From a virus, in IMG/VR virus record IMGVR_UViG_3300037042_000655, positions 1 to 31,496 of that record: a DNA stretch of 31,496 nt; one strand, written 5' to 3'. The position numbers were made by a program, and so were the translations under genes. Each line of letters starts with the position of its first letter. The stretch's first letter is position 1. Positions 5,993 to 15,091 of the stretch are shown in pieces. The notes beneath the pieces are model-generated. The model was not told the origin of the DNA. It searched no databases and saw nothing but the letters and a program-made list of their open reading frames with translations.

Positions 5993-6734
5993 ACATTCGG
6001 GGAACGCTGGTGATGTAATATACTCACTCAACGCAATTAAACAAGTATGCGACATTAACGATACTCAAGCAGTACTATACCTTGATTTGAATGTTCCAAT
6101 TACAGGTAATATATTCAATCACCCAGTAGGTAATGTGATGCTGAACGAGTATATGTACAAGAATCTACGACCATTATTACTTAACTGCGATTTTATTTCG
6201 GATGTTATGGTTTATTCAGGTCAAAAATTAGACTACGATTTAGATAAGTTTAGGGATATTGGATTTCATTTAGGAGCTGGTGATATAAAGAAATGGTACT
6301 ACTATGTTTATCCTGAAATGACTTTTGATGTTGAAGGACCTATTTTTGAATTCAACAATAAGAAAGAAGACTACATTATTATCAATAGGACAAATAGATA
6401 CCAGAATGGGCAGATAGACTACTTAATTCTGAATGAATACGATAATCAAAAGCTATTCGCTGGGACTAAGGATGAATTTGAGGCAATGAAAAACACTATT
6501 AATAAACTTGAATACTTAGAAGTAAAAGATTTTTTAGAGTTAGCTCACTACATAGACAAGAGTAAAGTATTCATCGGTAATCAATCAATGTGTTTTGCAA
6601 TTGCCGAGCAGTTACAAACGGAGAGAATACTTGAAATATGTTATCATTGTCCAAATGTCATCCCTAATGGTGGTGATTTTTACGATATTTTTAATCAAAA
6701 CGGATTTATAAACGCACTAAACAAATTAATATAA
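5979..6734 (+). CDS. Glycosyltransferase, GT9/heptosyltransferase-like
   Basis: 251 residues from ATG 5979, chosen because of AAAGGAG six bases upstream and because homologous proteins begin at this motif. A start at 5943 would add 12 residues. HSGNAGDVIYSLNAI (5-19) matches the N-terminal acceptor-side loop of GT-B enzymes of family 9. The C-terminal KVFIGNQSMCFAIAEQL followed by PNVIPNGG resembles the nucleotide-sugar-binding half. Known family role: transfer of heptose or a related sugar to LPS-like acceptors. I infer modification of a host surface glycan or of the virion. It leads directly into the methyltransferase (1-base overlap). Confidence 0.65.
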   Translation: MLKFKHSGNAGDVIYSLNAIKQVCDINDTQAVLYLDLNVPITGNIFNHPVGNVMLNEYMYKNLRPLLLNCDFISDVMVYSGQKLDYDLDKFRDIGFHLGAGDIKKWYYYVYPEMTFDVEGPIFEFNNKKEDYIIINRTNRYQNGQIDYLILNEYDNQKLFAGTKDEFEAMKNTINKLEYLEVKDFLELAHYIDKSKVFIGNQSMCFAIAEQLQTERILEICYHCPNVIPNGGDFYDIFNQNGFINALNKLI

Positions 6735-7300
6735 TGGCAGAAACAAAAAAATCAAGAGAAAGAAGACTCAAGGAAGGATTCTTTGAAAAGTACATTGACG
6801 GTAAAAAAGTTATCGACATTGGAGTAGGTAGGTTTGACACTTGGGATGGAGCAGATGCAGTTAGTCCTGATTGTGATACTTGGGACAAAGACAATGGCAA
6901 TGCTGAATTTATGCAAGGAGTAGAAAACGAAACTTATGATTGTGTTTACAATAGTCATTTGCTTGAACATTTAAACGAGCCAGTATTAGCTATTCACAAC
7001 TGGATGCGAATATTAAAAAGTGGAGGACATATGATTATTGCAGTTCCTCATCGTGACTTGTACGAAAGAAAAACACACTTACCAAGTAAATGGAATGGAG
7101 ACCATAAGTTTTTTATTTTACCTGAGACAGACGAACTACCTGATACGAAAAGTCTAAAACGATTAATTGAGGAAGGATGCGCTGAGTATCAATTTGAAAT
7201 AATCGCAATTGATGTACACGACAGTTGCACTAATAAAGATAGAACTGATGAACACGGAGATGGTGAATATCAAATTCAAGCAATAGTTAAAAAGCTGTGA
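6734..7300 (+). CDS. Class I SAM-dependent methyltransferase
   Basis: 188 residues. SAM-binding motif I is KKVIDIGVGR (24-33), a variant of the usual D-x-G-x-G. The post-motif YDCVYNSHLLEHL (68-80) and LKSGGHMIIAVP (94-105) are typical of Methyltransf_11-type enzymes acting on small molecules or sugars. PHRDLYE and KWNGDHKFF follow. No DNA-methylase motif (DPPY or the PC Cys motif) is seen, so DNA is an unlikely substrate. It lies between two glycosyltransferases with coupled starts, so methylation of the transferred glycan is a plausible role. Confidence 0.75.
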   Translation: MAETKKSRERRLKEGFFEKYIDGKKVIDIGVGRFDTWDGADAVSPDCDTWDKDNGNAEFMQGVENETYDCVYNSHLLEHLNEPVLAIHNWMRILKSGGHMIIAVPHRDLYERKTHLPSKWNGDHKFFILPETDELPDTKSLKRLIEEGCAEYQFEIIAIDVHDSCTNKDRTDEHGDGEYQIQAIVKKL

Positions 7301-8355
7301 AAATACTTGTAATTATACCTGAGCCAGTAACTGGAGTAGAATATCATCGGTTAATTATTCCTTTTGAAAATATGGGTGCTGATTACCAAATTACTGGCAG
7401 TAAACACATAGATAATCAATCAGATATTTTCTTTCAAGAGTTTGATTTAATTTATACAAGCTCAGTAGTTAGTAAGTTAGGTTTTCAAGAAGTACTTTGG
7501 GCGCAGTTAAAAAGATTAGGTATACCAGTCATTGTTGATAGAGATGATGACTGGGTACTTCCTCACGACCATATAATGAAAAGCGATTGGGTTAAGAACA
7601 AAACAGCTGCCCAAATAGTCTATAATTTGAAGATGGCTGATGCTGTATCTGTTCCTACTGAGTACTTAGCACAAAAGGCAAGGCAATACAACAAGAATGT
7701 ATTTGTTATACCTAACGCAATAGACTTTAATCAGCCTCAATTCAAAACGGACCAAAAAGTAAAGGACTTAAAAACTGAGAAAGTTCACATAGGCTGGAGC
7801 GGTTCAGTAACGCATTTTCACGATGTAATGATGCTAACTGATACTTTTATGCAGCTAAATTCTAATCCTGATACTAAAGGAAAATACAGAGTAGTACTTA
7901 GTGGATTTGTAGAAGGCGATATGATATGGAAGGAATATGAAAAGATTTTCACTTCAGGATTTAAAATAGCAGAAGACCAATACTGCCGTATAAACGGAAT
8001 GGATGTCTATACCTATGCAAGTGCTTATGATTTAATGGATGTCGGTTTAATTCCTTTGAAAGATACCGAATTTAACCGATGTAAGTCTGAACTTAAAATG
8101 ATGGAAATGGGTGCTAAGAAGCTACCAGTAATTGTCTCAAATCAATATCCCTATACCAATATCGCCAAACACGCAGAGAACTGCTTAATGGCATCTAAAA
8201 AGGATTGGTTCAAAAATATCAAAAGAATGATTGACAGCAAAGAGTTAAGAGAAGATTTAGGCGCAGCCTTATATGAAGAAATATTTGCAAATTATAATAT
8301 ATTAAATATAAACGAACTAAGAAAGGAGATGTTTAATTATGTCAAAAATAGGTAA
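7297..8355 (+). CDS. GT-B glycosyltransferase (GT1/GT4-like)
   Basis: 352 residues. GTG start at 7297 in a 4-base overlap (GTGA) with the methyltransferase stop. Domains: an N-terminal Rossmann-like half with VEYHRLIIPF (14-23) and DRDDDW (81-86); then VIPNAID (137-143), IGWSGS (165-170), and the donor-binding block GLIPLKDTEFNRCKSELKMM (250-269) with Glu266 in the place of the usual retaining-GT glutamate. Known role: transfer of a sugar from a nucleotide donor. The target is unknown. The end overlaps the terminase small subunit by 17 bases, so the cassette is transcribed into the packaging genes. Confidence 0.75.
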   Translation: MKILVIIPEPVTGVEYHRLIIPFENMGADYQITGSKHIDNQSDIFFQEFDLIYTSSVVSKLGFQEVLWAQLKRLGIPVIVDRDDDWVLPHDHIMKSDWVKNKTAAQIVYNLKMADAVSVPTEYLAQKARQYNKNVFVIPNAIDFNQPQFKTDQKVKDLKTEKVHIGWSGSVTHFHDVMMLTDTFMQLNSNPDTKGKYRVVLSGFVEGDMIWKEYEKIFTSGFKIAEDQYCRINGMDVYTYASAYDLMDVGLIPLKDTEFNRCKSELKMMEMGAKKLPVIVSNQYPYTNIAKHAENCLMASKKDWFKNIKRMIDSKELREDLGAALYEEIFANYNILNINELRKEMFNYVKNR

Positions 8356-8773
8356 ACCAAAAGCGATAGAAAGTCCTGAAATGATGCTTGAGTTATTTGA
8401 GAGATATAGAGAGGAGACAAAATCAAATCCAATTCTCAAACATACATTTGTGGGAAAGGATGGTAAATCGGTTTATGAGAAAAGGGAAAGAGCATTAACG
8501 ATAGATGGTTTTGAAGTGTATTGTTTCAAGGAAGGCATTATAAATGACTTAGGTGATTACTTCTCTAATAAAGGTGAGCGATACACTGACTATGCCACCA
8601 TCTGTACGCGTATAAGGCAAATTGTCAGAGAGGACCAAATACAAGGAGGTATGGCTGGAGTGTATAACCCGAGCATAACCCAACGATTAAATGGGTTAAC
8701 TGAGAAAGTTCAAACTGAGCAAAATATAAATGTCAATAAGCTACCTGAATGGTTGACAAAACCGATTGAGTAA
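8339..8773 (+). CDS. terS: Terminase small subunit
   Basis: 144 residues. The N-terminus (KPKAIESPEMMLELFERYREE) and the aromatic middle (LTIDGFEVYCFKEG, then GDYFSNKGERYTDYATICTRI) match small terminase proteins of Bacteroidota phages, with helix-turn-helix-like segments for DNA recognition. The C-terminus ends in LPEWLTKPIE. It is directly followed by the large subunit (TAATG, one-base overlap), the standard order. The role is to recognise viral DNA and regulate the motor. Called mainly on this pairing and general resemblance. Confidence 0.75.
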   Translation: MSKIGKPKAIESPEMMLELFERYREETKSNPILKHTFVGKDGKSVYEKRERALTIDGFEVYCFKEGIINDLGDYFSNKGERYTDYATICTRIRQIVREDQIQGGMAGVYNPSITQRLNGLTEKVQTEQNINVNKLPEWLTKPIE

Positions 8774-9924
8774 TGTTCAATCCTAACTTTGTCTTTTTAG
8801 AAAAGTCAGTAAAGAGTAAACGAATAGTCGCACTACAAGGCGGTACTCGTTCAGGTAAGACTTATTCAGCTCTGCAATGGTTAATTCGGTTATGCCTCAA
8901 ACACGAGGGAATAACCATTTCAATAGTTAGGAAAACTTTACCTGCTTTGAAGTCCTCAGCAATGCGTGACTTTATTGAGATACTTACTTCAATAAATTTA
9001 TATAACGAGTCGGACCATAACAAGTCGGAGAATACTTATATACTCAATAAAAACTTGATTGAGTTCTTTTCGGTAGACGATGCTCAAAAAATACGAGGAA
9101 GGAAAAGAGATATACTATTTGTAAACGAAGCAAACGAGATAGACCTTGAAGACTGGAGGCAGTTACTACTTAGAACCACAGGAAAGGTTATTATTGACTA
9201 TAACCCTTCAGACTTTGAGCACTGGATTTATGACCAAGTATTAACCCGTGACGATTGCGGATTGATTATAACTACCTACAAGGATAACCCACATTTACCC
9301 GATGCTTTAAAACGAGAAATAGAAAGTTTAGAACAGGCTGATCCTGAATACTGGAAAATCTTTGGACTTGGTGAGAGAGGGCAGCTAATGGGTTTAGTCT
9401 TCAACAATTGGACCAATCAATTAGCGGTACCTAACGAGGCTAACTTTATTGGGTACGGTTTAGACTGGGGGTTTAGTGCTGACCCAACAGCATTGGTTAG
9501 TGTTTGGAAATACGAGCAAGAACTTTACATAAGAGAGGAGCTGTACGAACGAGGTTTGACTAACCAAGATATAGCTGAACGATTGAAGAGTTTGGAGATA
9601 GGTAGAAAGGAGATATTTGCTGACTCTGCCGAACCTAAAAGTATTGAGGAAGTGTACAGACTTGGTTACAATATTAAACCAACACAGAAAGGGAAAGACA
9701 GCATTATAAACTCAATTGACATTCTTAGACGCTACAAACTACACCTAATCGGAAACAACCTGCAAAAGGAGTTCCGCACCTATAAATGGAAAACCGACAA
9801 AGCAGGAAAGATAGTGAATGAACCAGTAGACTTTAATAACCACTTAATAGATGCCACAAGGTACTTAGCCTTGATGAAACTACAAGAACACAAACGAGGA
9901 CAATATGTTACAATTCGTGCCTAA
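8773..9924 (+). CDS. terL: Terminase large subunit
   Basis: 383 residues. ATPase: Walker A GGTRSGKT (23-30), Walker B ILFVNEAN (114-121, with Glu119 catalytic), coupling motif around IIDYNPS (140-146). Nuclease: GLDWGFSADPTA (229-240) with Asp231, FADSAEPKS (282-290) with Asp284, and NNHLIDATRY near the C-terminus with an Asp completing the RNase H-like metal site. This is the PBSX/Terminase_3 type. It packages DNA into the prohead and cuts it. The length is slightly short for the family (usually over 400) but all motifs are present. An A/T-rich gap of 18 bases follows. Confidence 0.95.
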   Translation: MFNPNFVFLEKSVKSKRIVALQGGTRSGKTYSALQWLIRLCLKHEGITISIVRKTLPALKSSAMRDFIEILTSINLYNESDHNKSENTYILNKNLIEFFSVDDAQKIRGRKRDILFVNEANEIDLEDWRQLLLRTTGKVIIDYNPSDFEHWIYDQVLTRDDCGLIITTYKDNPHLPDALKREIESLEQADPEYWKIFGLGERGQLMGLVFNNWTNQLAVPNEANFIGYGLDWGFSADPTALVSVWKYEQELYIREELYERGLTNQDIAERLKSLEIGRKEIFADSAEPKSIEEVYRLGYNIKPTQKGKDSIINSIDILRRYKLHLIGNNLQKEFRTYKWKTDKAGKIVNEPVDFNNHLIDATRYLALMKLQEHKRGQYVTIRA

Positions 9925-9926
9925 TT

Positions 9927-9939
9927 AAATATATAATAT
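9927..9939 (+). promoter_or_regulatory. A/T start motif AAATATATAATAT (copy 1)
   Basis: Identical 13-mer to 23578-23590, ending 3 bases before the ATG at 9943. Related A/T-rich strings lie in front of other late genes at 16971, 17985, 20238 and 25326. It may be a late promoter element or a translation-start context. Confidence 0.4.
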
Positions 9940-9942
9940 AGA

Positions 9943-10533
9943 ATGAAACGCAATTACTATAATTTAACCTTAAAAGACTTCATAGAACTGCAAAAGGTAA
10001 CTGAGTCGGGAATTGAAGGTAAGAAAAAGAAGCTTTCAATTGTCTATAAAATTGAACTTGAGTTCTTTGATGGTTTTACCTCTGAGCAAATAATAAGCCT
10101 ATACAGTGACTTTGAGAAGTTAGAAGCTCAACCGATTAAGACAACCTACAAGAAACGAGTTAAAGTAGGCGGTAGATGGTTCTTTGTGGATTACAGACTG
10201 AGTCAAATTAGTAGCAGTCAATTTATAGACATCTCACACTTTTCTAAAACAAATCCGATTGAAAACATACACAAGATAGTAGCTTCGTGCATTAGACCAA
10301 TTAACTGGAAATTTGGAAAGCCAAGTAAATACAACGGAGACGAACACGAAGAAATTAGCGAGTTACTTTTAAACTCAATGAAAGTTAAAGACGCTTACCC
10401 GATTATGCTTTTTTTTTGCACTCTCTCAAGCAAATTATCGGACAATATCCTAACCTATTTCCTAAGTCAGAAGGAGGAGACATTGAACAGGCTCAGAACT
10501 TTTATACAAAATGGGGATGGGTCGCAACAATAG
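9943..10533 (+). CDS. Candidate tail-assembly chaperone (G-like product)
   Basis: 196 residues. Order: YNLTLKDFIELQKV near the start, a Lys-rich stretch, LSIVYKIELEFFDGF, a linker, a small beta region (GGRWFFVDYRL), SSSQFIDISHF and a helical end. This resembles proteins I know in Bacteroidota phages as tail-assembly chaperones, analogous to lambda gpG. The T9 run at 10409-10417 gives the heptamer T-TTT-TTT in frame, and a -1 slip there joins the frame that ends at 10673. Both frames after the slip look protein-like. It is followed by tail genes and the tape measure, as expected, though 4.5 kb ahead of it. Confidence 0.55.
   Translation: MKRNYYNLTLKDFIELQKVTESGIEGKKKKLSIVYKIELEFFDGFTSEQIISLYSDFEKLEAQPIKTTYKKRVKVGGRWFFVDYRLSQISSSQFIDISHFSKTNPIENIHKIVASCIRPINWKFGKPSKYNGDEHEEISELLLNSMKVKDAYPIMLFFCTLSSKLSDNILTYFLSQKEETLNRLRTFIQNGDGSQQ
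10409..10417 (+). promoter_or_regulatory. Candidate -1 ribosomal frameshift site (T9)
   Basis: The zero-frame codons are CTT-TTT-TTT-TGC (10408-10419). A -1 slip on the Phe codon at 10414-10416 moves reading to TTG at 10416, giving an open frame to 10673. T-TTT-TTT is a good slippery heptamer. I see no strong hairpin downstream. The alternative is a missing T in the sequence, which would merge the frames in one gene. Confidence 0.55.
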
Positions 10534-10673
10534 ACAACCTTGCTAACCACGACAAGACAAAATGGGACTACTTTTTTAATTTAGGACTGAAGGAGTTTTT
10601 TAACATAGTAAGCTACCACATAGAACACACTGAACAGATAAAGAAAGAGAATGGCAGAAACAGACTACACTAA
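10416..10673 (+). CDS. Frameshift extension of the tail-chaperone gene (T-like part)
   Basis: This frame has no good start of its own: it begins with a TTG inside the T9 run. It is most likely reached from 9943 by a -1 shift, giving a fusion of about 243 residues (158 plus 85). Its sequence FYTKWGWVATIDNLANHD followed by KTKWDYFFNLGLKEFFNIV is typical of C-terminal segments of tail-chaperone-like proteins in this host group. It ends 23 bases into the next gene. In lambda the G-T fusion binds the tape measure and tail tube; a similar job is inferred here. Confidence 0.55.
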   Translation: MHSLKQIIGQYPNLFPKSEGGDIEQAQNFYTKWGWVATIDNLANHDKTKWDYFFNLGLKEFFNIVSYHIEHTEQIKKENGRNRLH

Positions 10674-11277
10674 ACTTTTAGGAGACTTAGGCACAGACGC
10701 TGAGGCTGGACCGATTCAGTTTGAGTCTATTATTGAACAAGCTATAGTTAGGTTTGTCAATGGGTTAACCGACACGATGAAATCTAACCTTACCGAGTTA
10801 GATGCTTACTATGCGGATTCAGAGTTAGTTCAGTCTATTATTACTTTGCCTTTGAGTGCCAATGGTTCTAACTTTGAGATGTCTATTGAGATGAACTACT
10901 ACGGTGACTTTTTAAACGAGGGAGTAAGTGGTACCCGTAACAAATTCAATTCTCCTTATTCATTCAAAAAAGAGTCAGTCAGTCCAGCCTTTAACAAGTC
11001 ACTAAGAAAGTGGATTACAAAAAGAGGCATTCCAATTGAAAGCAGGTACTCACAAACTCGTAATTTAACTAAAGACCAAAGAAAGAAAAAACAAATAGAT
11101 GAAAAAACCCAAATGGCTTACGCAATGGGTATAGGTATAAAGAGAGAAGGTATAAAACCAACTAACTTTATCAATAATGCAATAAGTGAGGAGGCAGTAG
11201 AACCATTTGCACAGGCCTTAGCTGATGCTTTGGGAAGGTCACTTCAAATAACAATAACTAAAAATATTTTAAAATGA
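10651..11277 (+). CDS. Tail-completion/adaptor-like virion protein
   Basis: 208 residues. The middle has MNYYGDFLNEGVSGTRN (about 82-98), where YGDFLNEG is the usual motif of HK97 gp10-like tail-completion proteins in this host group (Y-x-x-x-x-x-x-G). A Lys/Arg-rich stretch and a helical C-terminal end (EPFAQALADALG) follow. The start overlaps the frameshift product by 23 bases. Known role of the family: joining head and tail or finishing the tail end. This call is on weak similarity and position. Confidence 0.45.
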   Translation: MAETDYTKLLGDLGTDAEAGPIQFESIIEQAIVRFVNGLTDTMKSNLTELDAYYADSELVQSIITLPLSANGSNFEMSIEMNYYGDFLNEGVSGTRNKFNSPYSFKKESVSPAFNKSLRKWITKRGIPIESRYSQTRNLTKDQRKKKQIDEKTQMAYAMGIGIKREGIKPTNFINNAISEEAVEPFAQALADALGRSLQITITKNILK

Positions 11278-12482
11278 TAATAAATTCACAGCCTAATAAT
11301 TGGCAGAATGTTTATAACGAGATGGTATTCGGATTGGAAAGCACCAACGCAACTGCTGCGGGTTTTCAATTCTTAGTGGACATAAATGTAAGCGGACAAA
11401 CGAATCCAGTCGCAAGGTTAACTTACCCTAAACAGCCTAACATTAATACAGTTGACGTAGATGTGAGCGAGGTATTGAGGCAATACGTTAGCTATGACTT
11501 TGCAAGTTATAATGTCTCAGGCATCTATCATTGCATCAATTCTAAAGTTGACTATTGGGTAGAGTTTGGTGAGGTGAGGAATAACGCTTCAGGTATTCCT
11601 GTAATCTATCCGAACTTAACTGGTTTCTATGCAAGTGGTAATAATGCTCATTCAACAAATGCTATTTTTGATTTTTTAGATTGGAGTAAAACAGCCTTCA
11701 CAAGTTTAAACATCGGTCCTCCTGAAAGTTCACTTAAGACTTTGAACCAAACTACCTACCAAGAAAAGTTGAGACAAGGTGAAGAGCGATTCTTAACTAT
11801 ATTTGATAGAGAGGGTTTATTTGCTAATATTAATGTTCAGGTACTTGATAAAAATCTAAATTTATTAATTGAATCAAATGCTGGATTCACTCCGATTGGG
11901 TCAATTGTTTCAATCAATGTCGCTAACTCAGGTAATGCAAGTGGATACTACAAATCAGTTTACGATGCAGCCTTTGATTATCCGAATGCGGTGTACTATC
12001 GGGTTAACGGACAGAACACAGCAGGTAGCGGAGCCGTGACTTATTTTAGCAGAACTTTCCTAATTGATACAACTTGCCAAAAGTATTCACCAATTAGATT
12101 GCATTGGTTAAACAACTTAGGAGGCTTTGATGCTTATACATTTACGAAAGTCAGCAGAAACTTTACAGACATTGAAAGAAAAATGTTTAAGAAGTTCCAA
12201 CCTTTAAACTATCCAAAGACCTTCAGAGCGAAAACAAACTACTTTACTAAACTTACGGACACGATCCAAATAAATTCCGATGGTTTAACCGATGCCGAAT
12301 GGATAGGCTTAAAAGAGTTAGTGCTAAGTCCAGTGGTTATGATGGAATACGGAGCGACTTATATACCAGTCAACATTAAAGAGAGCAACTACGAGGAGAA
12401 GATATACATAAACGACAGACAAATAAGCTCTCTTCAGTTAACGATTGAATACACATTTGACAATTATCGCCAATCATTATGA
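11274..12482 (+). CDS. Tail structural protein
   Basis: 402 residues with a high Asn, Thr, Ser and Tyr content and predicted beta structure. It carries RLHWLNNLGGFDAYTF (about 277-292), a stretch I know from conserved tail proteins of Bacteroidota phages, and FDNYRQSL at the end. No enzyme motif is visible. The gene lies between the adaptor-like gene and the 870-residue tail protein, with 4-base overlaps (ATGA) on both sides, so it is likely part of the tail tip or baseplate. A distal-tail-like role is a guess. Confidence 0.55.
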   Translation: MIINSQPNNWQNVYNEMVFGLESTNATAAGFQFLVDINVSGQTNPVARLTYPKQPNINTVDVDVSEVLRQYVSYDFASYNVSGIYHCINSKVDYWVEFGEVRNNASGIPVIYPNLTGFYASGNNAHSTNAIFDFLDWSKTAFTSLNIGPPESSLKTLNQTTYQEKLRQGEERFLTIFDREGLFANINVQVLDKNLNLLIESNAGFTPIGSIVSINVANSGNASGYYKSVYDAAFDYPNAVYYRVNGQNTAGSGAVTYFSRTFLIDTTCQKYSPIRLHWLNNLGGFDAYTFTKVSRNFTDIERKMFKKFQPLNYPKTFRAKTNYFTKLTDTIQINSDGLTDAEWIGLKELVLSPVVMMEYGATYIPVNIKESNYEEKIYINDRQISSLQLTIEYTFDNYRQSL

Positions 12483-15091
12483 ACCAAACAGAACTAAAAA
12501 TAGTAGTTTACAACGTTTCAGGAATAGTAACGGATTCTTTTAACGTGGACTTATACGACTCGGTACCATTGCCGATAAACAAGTCTATCATTGACATTAG
12601 AGAACCTGAGAAAAGAGAAAGCGATTACTCAAAATCTATAACGATTCCTGGCACTGCAAATAATCATTCTTTATTCTCAAGTATCTTTAACTTGGATAGG
12701 TCAGTAATAAACACAACTAATTTAAACTTTCAGCCTGACTTTAACCCGAACTTAAAAGCTGAGGCGATACTTTACAGAAAAGGAATCCAACAGTTAAGAG
12801 GTTACTTGCAATTGCTAAGTATTAAGAATGTAGATGGAGCGATAGAGTACGAATGCGTTATGATTGGTAAGTTCGCAAACCTCTTTCAGGACTTAGGAGA
12901 GTTGAGTTTGCAAGAGTTAGACTTATCTGAGTTTGACCACGTTTGGAATAAAACCAACGTAGAGAATAGCTGGGACACTTCAATCGTTAAGAACGGGACT
13001 GCCTATGTAAACTTCAACGCAAGTGCGCAACCCGATGGAACTGGATATGTTTATCCACTAATAGACAGAGGCAATTCAAACGGCAATACAGAAAACGATT
13101 ACAACTTGGCTACTTTTTATCCAGCAGTTTATGCTAAACAAGTAGTTGATTCTATTTTTGCTGGTGCAGGTTACAGGTACGAATCAAACTTTTTTAATAG
13201 CCAACGATTTAAGAATCTAATAGTTCCTTTCTGCGGTGGCGATTTTAGAATGACTGAGCAAGAAGTTGAGGATAGAACTTTTTTAATGACTAATAACACA
13301 GCATTAACTTATACCAGTTCAACAGCTAATCAATCGCAAACATTTAAAGTAGGTTTAAATACAAATGACAATGACACAAACCCAGCAGGAGTAAGTACGG
13401 CTAATAATTGGTGGTTAGCTCCAAGCGGATTGAATGGCAAATATAGATTTGCTTTTGAAGGCACAATCTCAGCAAGTGGAACGGGTGGAGTTATGTCAGT
13501 TTATTTGAGCATTATTAGAGATAGAAGCTCAGCATTAACTACAATAGGGCAAATAAATATAGGGGTAATTGCGGGTAACAGTTATGATGTAAGTTTACAA
13601 ACAATACCCTCTGATATAATCGCAGGGGATAAGGTTTATTTAAATATGTACTATCGCCCAATTTTTACAAGTGGGAACGCAACAAATACTTCAATAACAT
13701 TTGCAAGTGGATTCGCTCTTTACTCAAATCCTGAAGCAACTTACCAAGAAGGCCAAACAATTGACATAGCATCGGCACTACCTGAGAAAACAAAGCAAAC
13801 AGAGTTTTTGCAGTACTTAATTAAGGCTTTCAATTTATATGTTGAAGTAGATAAGATAGACCCAAAGAAACTAATCATTGAGCCGAGAGATGAATTTTAC
13901 ACTGAGAACTTAGTAGACCTTACAAACTACTTAGATGTATCTCAAGAGCTTGAAATAAAGCCTATGGGTTTACTTGACTTCAGAGTATTTGAAATGTCTT
14001 ACAAGTCAGATTCAGACGAATTCAACAAAAGATACGAGGACGTTTTTAGAGAACCATTTAGCACTTTAAAATTTAATGTTAATAATGACTTCGTAAGAGA
14101 AGCCAAAACAGTTGAGCTTGGATTCTCTGCAAGTCCTTTGGCAGATTCAACGGCAAACGATAGGGTACTAACTAAGATAAGACCGCAAGACCCTTCAACA
14201 GGTTCAAGCCAATTACCTGTTTATAATATCCGACTTTTGCAGTACGGAGGTTTAGTAAATACTTCAACGGGTTGGAACTTATGGCAAACCGCAGCGACTG
14301 GATTTGTAAGGTATGAAGAGTTCCCTTATGCGGGAATGTTAAATAGTGTTACAGCTCCGACTTTTAGTTTAGAATGCTCAACAGCAAGAGCTTACCAGTA
14401 TGGAAGTAAACCTGCAATAACTACGGCCAATCTTTATAACTCTTATTGGCTTAAAACCATTTCAGAAATTACTGACAAAGATTCTAAACTTGTTAGCGGT
14501 TACTTTCATTTATCCCCTAATCAATTGGCGAATTTATCTTTCAGAGATTACTACCGAATTGACCAACAGTATTACAGGCTGCACAATGTGGAATACGATA
14601 TGAACTCGGATGATCCAGTCAAGATTGAGTTTTTAAAATTAAAGTTAGCTCCAGCATTTATAAGTGAGAATACAACTACTAACGGAGGATACGCTACTTT
14701 TGACCCTGAGCAACCGAATCTACCTGAAATACTTTTGCCCGATTTATTTAAAGACGAAAACAATCCTTTTTTAAGTGACAGAAGTAAGAACTACACAGAC
14801 ATAATATACACTAACGATGGTATAGTGTCAATAGATTTTACGCAAAAGATTTGGCTTTTGGATGGTAACAGCAGAGTCTATTTACCCGATGCAAATTTGC
14901 CTAAATTAAAAACGGGCTACCCTTTAATTATTACTCACAATCAAGGTTCAAGCGATATAACTATTTACCCAAGTTCAGGTCAGTTAATCGGAGGTGAATC
15001 AAGTTTTACTTTAACGACTAAGTATACAGCTTGGTTTGTTCCTTATTCAGGAAATTGGACAGTAATAATGAATAACAACACAAACGTATGA
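12479..15091 (+). CDS. Large tail-tip/baseplate protein
   Basis: 870 residues, the longest protein of the window. The N-terminal region (LKIVVYNVSGIVTDSFNVDL, then REPEKRESDYSKSITIPGT at about 41-59) matches large tail proteins of Bacteroidota phages, where it probably forms the hub. The middle has many Asn/Ser/Thr-rich beta segments. The last 100 residues (GYPLIITHNQGSSDITIYPS, then TAWFVPYSGNWTVIMN) look like a small beta domain of fibre proteins that carries surface-binding parts. Receptor binding is plausible. The stop overlaps the ATG of a 42-residue gene (ATGA at 15088). Confidence 0.6.
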   Translation: MNQTELKIVVYNVSGIVTDSFNVDLYDSVPLPINKSIIDIREPEKRESDYSKSITIPGTANNHSLFSSIFNLDRSVINTTNLNFQPDFNPNLKAEAILYRKGIQQLRGYLQLLSIKNVDGAIEYECVMIGKFANLFQDLGELSLQELDLSEFDHVWNKTNVENSWDTSIVKNGTAYVNFNASAQPDGTGYVYPLIDRGNSNGNTENDYNLATFYPAVYAKQVVDSIFAGAGYRYESNFFNSQRFKNLIVPFCGGDFRMTEQEVEDRTFLMTNNTALTYTSSTANQSQTFKVGLNTNDNDTNPAGVSTANNWWLAPSGLNGKYRFAFEGTISASGTGGVMSVYLSIIRDRSSALTTIGQINIGVIAGNSYDVSLQTIPSDIIAGDKVYLNMYYRPIFTSGNATNTSITFASGFALYSNPEATYQEGQTIDIASALPEKTKQTEFLQYLIKAFNLYVEVDKIDPKKLIIEPRDEFYTENLVDLTNYLDVSQELEIKPMGLLDFRVFEMSYKSDSDEFNKRYEDVFREPFSTLKFNVNNDFVREAKTVELGFSASPLADSTANDRVLTKIRPQDPSTGSSQLPVYNIRLLQYGGLVNTSTGWNLWQTAATGFVRYEEFPYAGMLNSVTAPTFSLECSTARAYQYGSKPAITTANLYNSYWLKTISEITDKDSKLVSGYFHLSPNQLANLSFRDYYRIDQQYYRLHNVEYDMNSDDPVKIEFLKLKLAPAFISENTTTNGGYATFDPEQPNLPEILLPDLFKDENNPFLSDRSKNYTDIIYTNDGIVSIDFTQKIWLLDGNSRVYLPDANLPKLKTGYPLIITHNQGSSDITIYPSSGQLIGGESSFTLTTKYTAWFVPYSGNWTVIMNNNTNV

